DNA of 33,620 nt from a virus. Made by a program: the position numbers and the translations under genes. The notes below the pieces were generated by a model that did no database searches, was not told the origin of the DNA, and saw only the letters and a program-made list of their open reading frames with translations. How positions within the stretch are numbered: position 1 is the stretch's first letter; each line of letters begins with the position of its first letter. Location: the IMG/VR virus record IMGVR_UViG_3300020473_000008, positions 1 through 33,620 of that record. One strand, written 5' to 3'. Shown here piece by piece: positions 19,001-25,965 of the stretch.

Positions 19001-19846
19001 ATGGCAAACGAAAGCACAAGTTCAACGCTCTCCGAATTATACACGGAAATCGTTGCAGAAGCATTATTTGTAGCAAGTGAACAATCAATTATGAGACCAC
19101 TTGTAAAAAATTATGCTATAACAGGTGGTGGAAAGTCAGTTGAAGTTCCAATTTACTCTGCAGTTTCGGCGGCGGCAGTATCAGAAGCAACTGATTTATC
19201 TAACACAGCAATCAATCCATCTTCAGTTACTATAACAGCATCAGAAGTTGGAATTATGACAACATTAACGGATTTAGCAAGAAATTCTGCTCCAAGAAAT
19301 GTTGCGGCTGACATCGGAAAACTTTTTGGTGAAGCGATTGCAAAAAAACAAGACCAAGACTTAACAGCATTATTTGATGGTTTTAGTACAGCAGTAGGTT
19401 CAGGCTCAACAGCTTTAACTGCCGCATTAGTATTTCAATCAATTGCAAATGTTAGAAATGCTGGAGTATCAATGGACGGAGTATCAACAGTTATACACCC
19501 AATGGTAGCTTATGACCTTAAAGCAAATTTAACTAATACTTTTGCAAATGCTAGTTCTAATGATATAGCAAATGAGGCATTAAGAAATGGATTTGTTGGA
19601 AGATTAGGTGGAGTACCAATCTATGAAACAACAAACATTGCTAACGATGGAACTACTGGAGATTACAAACAAGGTGTATTCCACAGAGATGCTTTAGCTA
19701 TGGCTATGATGCAAGATTTGAAAATTGAAACTCAAAGAGATGCATCTTTAAGAGCAGATGAGATTGTAGCAACAGCAGTATATGGTGTCGGAGAATTAAA
19801 CGATACTTATGGTGTTGAATTACATTCTGATTCATCAATCCAATAA
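19001..19846 (+). CDS. major capsid protein, HK97 fold
   Basis: A 281-residue protein between scaffold and connector genes. The N-terminal region is helical (STLSELYTEIVAEALFVASE), followed by a stretch rich in Ala, Ser and Thr, a spine-helix candidate (RNVAADIGKLFGEAIAKKQD, about 99-118) and an A-domain with STVIHPMVAYDLKANL and GRLGGVPIYETTNIAN. These are typical of HK97-type capsids in marine phages. It lacks a long delta domain, which agrees with a separate scaffold gene. A GAGG site precedes the start, and a strong hairpin follows the stop. Confidence 0.93.
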   Translation: MANESTSSTLSELYTEIVAEALFVASEQSIMRPLVKNYAITGGGKSVEVPIYSAVSAAAVSEATDLSNTAINPSSVTITASEVGIMTTLTDLARNSAPRNVAADIGKLFGEAIAKKQDQDLTALFDGFSTAVGSGSTALTAALVFQSIANVRNAGVSMDGVSTVIHPMVAYDLKANLTNTFANASSNDIANEALRNGFVGRLGGVPIYETTNIANDGTTGDYKQGVFHRDALAMAMMQDLKIETQRDASLRADEIVATAVYGVGELNDTYGVELHSDSSIQ

Positions 19847-19859
19847 TAATTGGATACTT

Positions 19860-19885
19860 TGTGAGGGTGGGAAACTGCCCTCACA
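19860..19885 (+). terminator. hairpin after the capsid gene
   Basis: TGTGAGGG (19860-19867) and CCCTCACA (19878-19885) form a perfect 8-bp GC-rich stem with a 10-base loop, 14 bases past the capsid stop and followed by TTTAATAAT. It could be a partial terminator that limits downstream message relative to capsid, or a stabiliser of the capsid mRNA 3' end. Confidence 0.75.
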
Positions 19886-19903
19886 TTTAATAATGGAGAA
19901 TTT

Positions 19904-20119
19904 ATGGATATTAAATTAACAAATGGAAAAAAAATAATTACAAGACCAAAAGAACAATATGAAGCTAATTTACAACATTTTAAAATGAGAGGTTATGCTC
20001 CTGTTAATGATGTAAAAAAAGAAATTAAAAAAGCGACAAAGGATAACATTTCTGATAAAATAGTTGAATTAAAACCAAAGAAGAAAAAAAATGTTAAAAA
20101 AACTAAAAAAAAGAATTAA
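19904..20119 (+). CDS. small lysine-rich protein after the capsid (71 aa)
   Basis: The first 35 residues (MDIKLTNGKKIITRPKEQYE, HFKMRGYAP) look like a small ordered domain, and the rest is a Lys-rich tail. A similar layout appears in the 54-residue protein at 21731 (KDIKLYKDGHEVIINETQL, FLELGYK), so the two may be distant paralogues. GGAG precedes the ATG. Such proteins often lie near capsid genes; a role in head completion is only a guess. Confidence 0.7.
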   Translation: MDIKLTNGKKIITRPKEQYEANLQHFKMRGYAPVNDVKKEIKKATKDNISDKIVELKPKKKKNVKKTKKKN

Positions 20120-20152
20120 AAGACTTATTAATTGGATAATGGGTATTAGATA

Positions 20153-20638
20153 ATGGCTAATTATACAGGTGCTGATGTTATAACAACTTCTGATATTACT
20201 AAATATCAACCTGATGCTTTTAATTTTGGTATTGCTACAAGTGATACTGAAACAACAAACTTTTTAGCACAAACTACTAATGATATTTTAAGGCAATTAA
20301 GAATTGAATGGTGGCCTGTATATAAAACAAATGTATTTACAGATATAACAGTTTTAAATACTGCTGAAATGGTTAATACAAAAGTTAATTTAGACCAATT
20401 TGAAAGAGCAGGAGTTTATTTATTTTTAGGTAGATTCTTTTGTCCAGCATTATCAAAATTTAGACCTGAAGCAGATAAAGATAGATTTGAAAGAATGGCA
20501 GAGTATTATATGTCAGAATATAACAAAGAATGGAAGTCTATTTTAGAAGATGGTGTTGAATATGATATTGATGCAAGTGGAACTATTGTTTCAAACGAAA
20601 GAGAACCGTTGCATGGATTTAGAAGATTAAATAGATAA
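20153..20638 (+). CDS. head-tail connector (adaptor) protein
   Basis: A 161-residue helical protein placed where the head completion adaptor normally lies, after the capsid. Landmarks are ATSDTETTNFLAQTTNDILR (about 27-46), an RAGVYLFLGRFFCPALSKFR segment and a C-terminal EREPLHGFRRLNR. It likely docks under the portal to close the channel. The call is from position and size, not from a definite motif. TAATG links it to the next gene. Confidence 0.7.
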   Translation: MANYTGADVITTSDITKYQPDAFNFGIATSDTETTNFLAQTTNDILRQLRIEWWPVYKTNVFTDITVLNTAEMVNTKVNLDQFERAGVYLFLGRFFCPALSKFRPEADKDRFERMAEYYMSEYNKEWKSILEDGVEYDIDASGTIVSNEREPLHGFRRLNR

Positions 20639-21102
20639 TGGCTTTAAGCATAAAAGTTCAATCCAATATAAAAATAGTACAATCAAAATATATTAAATTT
20701 ATAAATAAGTTTCCTCAAATAATAAAAATGGGTTTAGACCAAGCTGGTGAAAATTTAAAAACTATTGTTGTGGATAGAACTCATAAAAGAGGTTTGGATA
20801 TGAATAATAGAAAATTTATTGGTTATTCTTCATATTATCAAGAATTAAAAGGTAAAACAAAAGTTGATTTACAAGATACAAATAGAATGTTGCAATCAAT
20901 AGGTTCAAAATTAGTATCTTCAACAAAAGCACAAGTTTTTTTTCGTAGTCAAAGAGAAGCTATTAAAGCATTTAGGCATCAAACAGGACAAGGAAAATTA
21001 CCTGTTAGAAAGTTTTTTGGATTTAATAAAAAGGTTGAAAAATTAATTGGAAAAAACTATGAAAGATTTATTAACAAACAAATAAAAAAATTTAAAATAT
21101 GA
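20638..21102 (+). CDS. HK97 gp10-like head/tail completion protein
   Basis: A 154-residue basic protein with the features of gp10-like minor tail components: an N-terminal segment (KFPQIIKMGLDQAGENLKTI, about 24-43), VDRTHKRGLDMNNRKFIGYS with the commonly seen GLD-N-Y/F pattern, and a FRSQREAIKAFRHQTGQGKL block with the conserved HQ-G turn. It belongs to the head-tail joining set. The 3' end overlaps the next gene by 4 bases. Confidence 0.78.
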   Translation: MALSIKVQSNIKIVQSKYIKFINKFPQIIKMGLDQAGENLKTIVVDRTHKRGLDMNNRKFIGYSSYYQELKGKTKVDLQDTNRMLQSIGSKLVSSTKAQVFFRSQREAIKAFRHQTGQGKLPVRKFFGFNKKVEKLIGKNYERFINKQIKKFKI

Positions 21103-21536
21103 GTATAAGAGAAGATATTGCAAATCATATAGTTTCAACAATATCTGGAATATCAAGTCCAGCTATAAAAAAGGTTACTAGACAACCATTTGAATTAGAT
21201 GAATTATCACAACAACAATATCCAGCAGTATTAATTCAAACAATAGAAGAAACAAAAGAAGATTCAGAATTAGGAAGTGGTGCTAAAACAAGAATAAATG
21301 TATTAGAATTTGGTATAACTGCTTTTGTTAAAACAAATGAAAATAATATTGATACAGAAAGAAACAATGTAGCAAGTGCTATTGAAACAGAATTAGAATC
21401 TGATATTACTAGAAATAATAAAGCACTAGATACAGAAGTTATTTCTATTGAAACTGATGCTGGTACATTATTCCCTTATGGTGCAGTTTTATTAACTATA
21501 AGAGTAATGTATGAACATCAATCAGCAACCCCATAG
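21099..21536 (+). CDS. tail terminator-like protein
   Basis: A 145-residue alpha/beta protein: IREDIANHIVSTISGISSPA helix, then strands (YPAVLIQTIEETKED, INVLEFGITAFVK), a helix (NNVASAIETELESDI) and a final strand (GAVLLTIRVMYEH). This matches the tail terminator fold (lambda gpU type) that caps the tube. It lies directly before the tail tube region, as in other siphoviruses. The call rests on topology and position. Confidence 0.72.
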   Translation: MSIREDIANHIVSTISGISSPAIKKVTRQPFELDELSQQQYPAVLIQTIEETKEDSELGSGAKTRINVLEFGITAFVKTNENNIDTERNNVASAIETELESDITRNNKALDTEVISIETDAGTLFPYGAVLLTIRVMYEHQSATP

Positions 21537-21545
21537 GAGAACTAA

Positions 21546-21719
21546 ATGGATAAAAATTTAGATAAAATTGAAAAAAAATTAGATAAATTAGAAGAACTTG
21601 TTCAAGACATTAGAGAATTATTAGAAAAACATAGAGAATATGATGATGATAATGTTGTAGATGATGAAGATGAGCAATGGGAAGATGACGAAGATATTGA
21701 CGAAGAAGAAGAAAGATAG
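21546..21719 (+). CDS. 57-residue coiled-coil acidic protein
   Basis: ATG at 21546 follows AGGAG (21536-21540). The first 34 residues are a clean leucine heptad (LDKIEKKLDKLEELVQDIRE) and the remainder is a run of Asp and Glu. A short coiled coil with an acidic tail is likely to be an oligomeric chaperone or DNA mimic. It is short but strongly supported by composition, ribosome-binding site and fit between genes. Confidence 0.68.
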   Translation: MDKNLDKIEKKLDKLEELVQDIRELLEKHREYDDDNVVDDEDEQWEDDEDIDEEEER

Positions 21720-21730
21720 TAAAAAGCATT

Positions 21731-21895
21731 ATGGCAAAAGATATTAAATTATACAAAGATGGTCATGAAGTAATTATCAATGAAACACAACTTGATAATT
21801 TTTTAGAACTTGGCTATAAGCAAGAACAAAATAAATCACAACCGAAAAAGGAAAAGGATAACAAATGGCAACACACCACGGAAAAGAAGGCGTAG
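21731..21895 (+). CDS. 54-residue small protein before the tail tube
   Basis: The first 30 residues (KDIKLYKDGHEVIINETQL, DNFLELGYK) resemble the start of the 19904 protein, then a Lys/Gln-rich tail follows. Its last 31 bases overlap the tail tube gene. The tail of the ORF (WQHTTEKKA) is read from tube-gene DNA in another frame, so the protein may be under little constraint there. Confidence 0.6.
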   Translation: MAKDIKLYKDGHEVIINETQLDNFLELGYKQEQNKSQPKKEKDNKWQHTTEKKA

Positions 21896-22251
21896 TAAAA
21901 GCTGGTGGAACTGCAATCGGAGAATTGACAGGATTCACTTTAGAAACTACTGCAGATGTTGTTGAGGATACTCAATTATCTGATGCAACAAAATCATTTG
22001 TAGCTGGAAGAACTTCATTTAGTGGCTCATTAGATATGAGTTATGATGAAACAGATTCTCCACAACAAACTTTAACAGTTGGAAGTTCTATTGCTTTTAT
22101 CTTATTACCAGAGGGTGCAACTTCTGGCGATGAAAGTTTTACAGGAACAGGGATTGTTACAGGAATGTCAGTTACTAATGGAATGGACGCAGTAATTACT
22201 AGATCTATTACATTTCAAGGCACAGGAGCATTAACTAGAGGTACTGTCTAA
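21865..22251 (+). CDS. major tail tube protein
   Basis: A 128-residue, beta-rich protein: GKEGVVKAGGTAIGELTGFT, LETTADVVEDTQLSD and a GTGIVTGMSVTNGMDAVITR segment, with low Lys and high Thr, Gly and Ser. This is the composition and motif order of siphovirus tail tube proteins, which stack as hexamer rings. Its place before the frameshifted chaperone and tape measure is as expected. AAAGGA lies at 21848-21853. Confidence 0.85.
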   Translation: MATHHGKEGVVKAGGTAIGELTGFTLETTADVVEDTQLSDATKSFVAGRTSFSGSLDMSYDETDSPQQTLTVGSSIAFILLPEGATSGDESFTGTGIVTGMSVTNGMDAVITRSITFQGTGALTRGTV

Positions 22252-22260
22252 TAAGACTTT

Positions 22261-22602
22261 ATGAAGTTAATAGATTCTGCTAAATCTCATTTTGAGTCAT
22301 TAGGCGTTCAGTCTATTGAAGTCGAAGAATGGAAAGATGAAGCTGGTAATCCAACTGTTATTTATTGGACACCTATAACATTATCTGAAAAAAATAAATT
22401 ATTTAAAAAATCAGATAATTTAAATGATGTTAGTATTCTTGCTGATATATTGGTTATGAAAGCCATTGATAAAGATGGTAATAAACTTTTTGTTTTAGAA
22501 GATAAATTAGCATTAATGCATAAAGTAGATTCTGATGTAATGTCACGCATAGCAACAGCTATGGTACAATCTCCGAGTCCTGACCAAGTAAAAAAAAACT
22601 AA
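22261..22602 (+). CDS. tail assembly chaperone, short form
   Basis: A 113-residue protein (KSHFESLGVQSIEVEEWKDE, VIYWTPITLSEKNKLFKK, KAIDKDGNKLFVLEDK) ending VKKN at a TAA directly after a slippery A-run. It corresponds to gpG-type chaperones, which coat the tape measure protein and help assemble the tail tube. Most ribosomes should stop here; a minority shift to make the long form. Confidence 0.85.
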   Translation: MKLIDSAKSHFESLGVQSIEVEEWKDEAGNPTVIYWTPITLSEKNKLFKKSDNLNDVSILADILVMKAIDKDGNKLFVLEDKLALMHKVDSDVMSRIATAMVQSPSPDQVKKN

Positions 22603-22769
22603 AATCTGATCCTCAATTAAAAAATTGTATTATTCTTGCTGATAGGTTAAAAATAACAATTAAAGAAGTTTTACAAATGGAAGAATGGGAGTATAACCAT
22701 TGGATTGGCTATTTAATGTTAGAAAAAGAAGAACATGATTTAGCTATGAATAAAGCAAGGCATAAATAA
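22261..22769 (+). CDS. tail assembly chaperone, long form by -1 frameshift
   Basis: Slippage at A-AAA-AAC (22593-22599) moves the ribosome into the -1 frame, which stays open for 56 codons (KSDPQLKNCIILADRLKITI, then EEWEYNHWIGYLMLEKEEHD) and ends with TAA at 22767-22769 in TAATG with the tape measure start. The total is about 169 residues. The gpG/gpGT pattern of siphoviruses is well established. The extension has no start codon or ribosome-binding site of its own, and its product has the W-x5-W-x-x-Y-L-x-x-E-x-E look of gpT domains. Confidence 0.85.
22593..22599 (+). promoter_or_regulatory. programmed -1 frameshift slippery site
   Basis: The heptamer A-AAA-AAC is phased as X-XXY-YYZ in the zero frame and followed at once by TAA. 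After the slip the -1 frame reads CTA AAA TCT GAT. The stop adjacent to the site should promote pausing. The surrounding run of nine A residues also makes indel errors possible. Confidence 0.85.
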
Positions 22770-24598
22770 TGGCACAAAATTTAGTTTTAAATATATTAGC
22801 AAAAGATAAAACAAAAGTAGCTTTTAATGGTATTAAAGCTGGATTATCCAATTTAAGAAATTCAATATTTTCCGTTCAATCAGCATTATTAGGTATTGGT
22901 GCTGGATTAGTAACTCGTTCATTTGTAAATGTTGGTAGAGAAGTTGAACAATTAAGATTAAGATTCTTTTTCTTATTTGGTTCAGTTGATGAAGGTAAAA
23001 AAGCATTTGATACATTAGTTAAATTTGCTGGACGTGTTCCATTTACATTGGAAGAAATAGCTGGTGCTTCAGGTAATCTTGCTGTTGTTTCTAAAGATGC
23101 AGAAGAATTAGGAAAAAATTTAGAACTTGTTGGTAATATTGCGGCAGTTACAGGATTAGATTTTAGACAAACTGCAGAACAAGTACAAAGGTCATTATCA
23201 TCAGGTTTAGCATCAGCAGAAATTTTTAGAGAAAGAGGTGTTAGAGCAATGCTTGGTTTTAAATCAGGCGTTAGTTTAAATGCAGAACAATCAGCAGAAG
23301 CATTAGAAAAAGTTTTTGGCAAAAATGGTAGATTTGGAAAAGCGGCAGAAGTATTAGGAACTACTTTTGATGGAACTCTTTCAATGATAGGCGATAAAAT
23401 ATTTCAATTTAAATTACAAACTAATGAAGCTGGATTTTTTGATTTTTTAAAAGGTGGTTTAATTACAATAAATAAACTTGTTGAAGAAAATCAAGATAAA
23501 TTAAGAAAAATGGCTAATGCTTTAGCACAAGGTTTTATTACATTTATAGAAGAAGCTATTGTAAGTGTTGTAACATTAATCAATGCAACAAAAAATATAT
23601 TTAAAGTTATAGGTTCAGGTATTTCAGGAATGATAGATATAATTAATGCTTTACCACCTGTTGTTAGAGAAATGGGTATTATTGGTTTCTTAATGTTAGG
23701 TACAAAAGGAAGAATGGTTGTTTTTGCAATAGGTTTAATATTTGACCAAATAGGAAGATTATTAAAAAAACTAGGTATTGAAATTGATATTGGTTTTTTA
23801 GAAAAATTAAAAGAATCAAATGGAGAAATTAAAGGCATTAGAAATGTATTTGAAAGAGTAAAAAAAGAAATTGAAGCAAATACAGTTGAAGTTAAAAAAA
23901 TGCAAGAGGAAGTAGAAAAGGTTAATAAAGAAGCAGAAAAGTTAAAAAGAAATATATCTCCATTTAGAAAAGAAATAGAAAAATTAAATGAAGATTCACT
24001 TAAAAAATTAACTAATTTATCTAAACAAGCGTTTGAAATATTTGAAATGGGTGTAAAAGGATTATCAAAAGGAATTGCTGAAAGCATTGTATTAGGAAAA
24101 GATTTAGGAAATACATTTAAAAATATAGCTGACCAAATATTAATAAAATTAATTGGTGCATTAGTTGAAGTGGCAATAAAAATAGGTGTTCAAATAGCTT
24201 TAGAAAATACAACAATAGTTGCATTATTAACAAAATTAGGAATAGAAAAACAAATAACTGCAGAAAAGAAAAAACAAAATGATGAAACTAAATCTGGAAA
24301 TATACATAAATTTATAGATATTGGATTAGACTTTTTAGGATTTGCAAAAGGTGGTGCAGTATCAAAAGGAAAACCAGTTGTTGTTGGCGAAAGAGGTGCC
24401 GAATTATTCATACCAAATAGTTCAGGACAAATTACACAATCAGCAAGAGGTACATCAGGTGGTTCTGTTAATGTTAATTTTAATATAACTGCTATGGATA
24501 CACAAGGTTTTGATGAGGCATTACAAAATAATAGAGGTACAATAACTGCAATAATAAATAATGCTTTAACAGAAAAAGGAAGAAGTGAGTTAGTATAA
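22769..24598 (+). CDS. tape measure protein
   Basis: A 609-residue protein that sets tail length. The N-terminal part has FNGIKAGLSNLRNSIFSVQS and a hydrophobic segment. LEEIAGASGNLAVVSKDAEE and RQTAEQVQRSLSSGLASAEI (about 90-155) are standard tape measure motifs. Hydrophobic stretches lie near 300-335 and 460-490, with a coiled coil between (KKMQEEVEKVNKEAEKLKRN). The C-terminus has FAKGGAVSKGKPVVVGERGA, the usual end of such proteins. At roughly 0.15 nm per residue the tail would be about 90 nm. A 198-residue antisense frame here is a shadow. Confidence 0.95.
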   Translation: MAQNLVLNILAKDKTKVAFNGIKAGLSNLRNSIFSVQSALLGIGAGLVTRSFVNVGREVEQLRLRFFFLFGSVDEGKKAFDTLVKFAGRVPFTLEEIAGASGNLAVVSKDAEELGKNLELVGNIAAVTGLDFRQTAEQVQRSLSSGLASAEIFRERGVRAMLGFKSGVSLNAEQSAEALEKVFGKNGRFGKAAEVLGTTFDGTLSMIGDKIFQFKLQTNEAGFFDFLKGGLITINKLVEENQDKLRKMANALAQGFITFIEEAIVSVVTLINATKNIFKVIGSGISGMIDIINALPPVVREMGIIGFLMLGTKGRMVVFAIGLIFDQIGRLLKKLGIEIDIGFLEKLKESNGEIKGIRNVFERVKKEIEANTVEVKKMQEEVEKVNKEAEKLKRNISPFRKEIEKLNEDSLKKLTNLSKQAFEIFEMGVKGLSKGIAESIVLGKDLGNTFKNIADQILIKLIGALVEVAIKIGVQIALENTTIVALLTKLGIEKQITAEKKKQNDETKSGNIHKFIDIGLDFLGFAKGGAVSKGKPVVVGERGAELFIPNSSGQITQSARGTSGGSVNVNFNITAMDTQGFDEALQNNRGTITAIINNALTEKGRSELV

Positions 24599-25218
24599 TG
24601 AGTGGTACATTTCCAATATCAACTGCAAAATTTGAAACAATGGGTTTTATGTCAAAACAAAATACCATTTCATCTAAATCAATTAATGGAAAACATTTAT
24701 CAAGGGTTGTTGATAATCAAAGATTTGGATTTACGGCAAGAATAATAATAGGAAAAAGAAGTGATATTTATGGAAGTTTAATGGCTTTTATTGTTAAACA
24801 AAGGTCAGGAAAAGAACATTTTACAATTATACCACCTGATTTAAGCAATACAAAAGGAAGTGAAACAGGAACAGTTTTAATTAATGGGTCGCATTCAGCT
24901 GGAGATACCACAATAGCTATGGACGGCTTTGGTGGAGATGGGACAGGCAGATTTAAAGCAGGAGACTTAATTAAATTTGCCTCCCATACTAAAGTATATA
25001 TGGTTGTTGAAGATGTAACAAGTTCATCAAACGCATCAACAGTTACCATTGAACCACCATTACAAGCAGATTTAGTAGATGATAGTGTGGTTACTTATAA
25101 TAATGTTCCTTTTACCGTACATTTAGAAAATGATATTCAAGAATTTGGTTCTGTTGGAACAACAAAAGATGGAGATGTATTATATCAATATGAATTTGAT
25201 GTTGAAGAACACTTATAA
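24598..25218 (+). CDS. tail protein, distal tail-like
   Basis: A 206-residue beta-rich protein directly after the tape measure, where distal tail proteins lie. The first 70 residues (KFETMGFMSKQNTISSKSIN, FGFTARIIIGKRSDIYGSLM) resemble the N-terminal ring domain of phage distal tail proteins. The centre carries GSHSAGDTTIAMDGFGG and the end VTYNNVPFTVHLENDIQEFG. It probably forms the ring joining tube to tip. The family is not certain. Confidence 0.72.
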   Translation: MSGTFPISTAKFETMGFMSKQNTISSKSINGKHLSRVVDNQRFGFTARIIIGKRSDIYGSLMAFIVKQRSGKEHFTIIPPDLSNTKGSETGTVLINGSHSAGDTTIAMDGFGGDGTGRFKAGDLIKFASHTKVYMVVEDVTSSSNASTVTIEPPLQADLVDDSVVTYNNVPFTVHLENDIQEFGSVGTTKDGDVLYQYEFDVEEHL

Positions 25219-25448
25219 TGGCAAAATATTTAGTAAGACATTGGATAAATGTAGATGTTGTTGCCGAAAAAGTAGTTGATGAGGCAGATATAAATACAAC
25301 AACAAATGATTTAGGAAAGCATAAAACTCCTGATGGAACATTTAGTTTTGTTATGATAAAAGGAAGTGAAAAAATAAACAGAACAACGTACGAAATTTAT
25401 GACGAGAAACTTAACGACAGCAGTCAAAAACCACCTAGCAACAAATGA
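25218..25448 (+). CDS. hypothetical protein in the tail tip cluster (76 aa)
   Basis: Seventy-six residues, soluble. KYLVRHWINVDVVAEKVVDE at the start, a TPDGTFSFVMIKGSEK strand region, and a polar C-tail (SSQKPPSNK) that is read from DNA shared with the next gene over 50 bases. The overlap is unusually long for this genome. No family was recognised. Confidence 0.6.
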   Translation: MAKYLVRHWINVDVVAEKVVDEADINTTTNDLGKHKTPDGTFSFVMIKGSEKINRTTYEIYDEKLNDSSQKPPSNK

Positions 25449-25965
25449 AATTGTTCCATTTCATTTATTAACAATAGGATTTTCAACACCTGTAAATTTA
25501 ACTGATAATTCATTTAATTTAACTTCATCAATATCAGGTTCAAGTAAAACATATACGGCTAGTCCATTTTTAGTTTCTGTACCATCATTTACAGAAGAAA
25601 CAGATTTATCTAAATCAAGTTTAAATATTGATTTATCAGGTGCCGACCAAACATTTATATCAACAGCTTTAAATGAAAATATTGTTAATGATGAAGTGGA
25701 AATTTATAGAGGTTTTTTAGGTAATACAAATCAAATTATTGCTGACCCTTTTTTATTATATAAAGGTACTATTGATACTTATGCAATAAGTGAATCAGAA
25801 AACGAATCAGTTTTAGCATTAACCGTTGTTTCACATTGGGCAGATTTTGAAAAGCGTTCAGGAAGATTAACAAATAATAATTCACAACAAAGATTTTTTA
25901 GTACAGATGTTGGTATGAATTTTTCAAGTCAAACTGTTCTTGATATTAAATGGGGTAGAAAATAA
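25399..25965 (+). CDS. tail hub protein, DUF2163-like
   Basis: A 188-residue beta-rich protein: VPFHLLTIGFSTPVNLTDNS, then TYTASPFLVSVPSFTEETDL and VNDEVEIYRGFLG, ending ADFEKRSGRLTNNNSQQRFF. The final W-A-D-F-E-K-R-x-G-R-L-T-N pattern resembles DUF2163/baseplate hub proteins that link the distal tail to the tip. A possible shorter start would lose the first strands. TAATG links it to the 25965 gene. Confidence 0.75.
   Translation: MTRNLTTAVKNHLATNEIVPFHLLTIGFSTPVNLTDNSFNLTSSISGSSKTYTASPFLVSVPSFTEETDLSKSSLNIDLSGADQTFISTALNENIVNDEVEIYRGFLGNTNQIIADPFLLYKGTIDTYAISESENESVLALTVVSHWADFEKRSGRLTNNNSQQRFFSTDVGMNFSSQTVLDIKWGRK

Noticed and set aside
22876-23322. 148-residue minus-strand frame
   Set aside because: Antisense shadow of tape measure motifs; no start signal.
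23491-24087. 198-residue minus-strand open frame inside the tape measure gene
   Set aside because: It is antisense to a well-supported gene, has low-complexity Ser/Phe/Ile composition and no ribosome-binding site.
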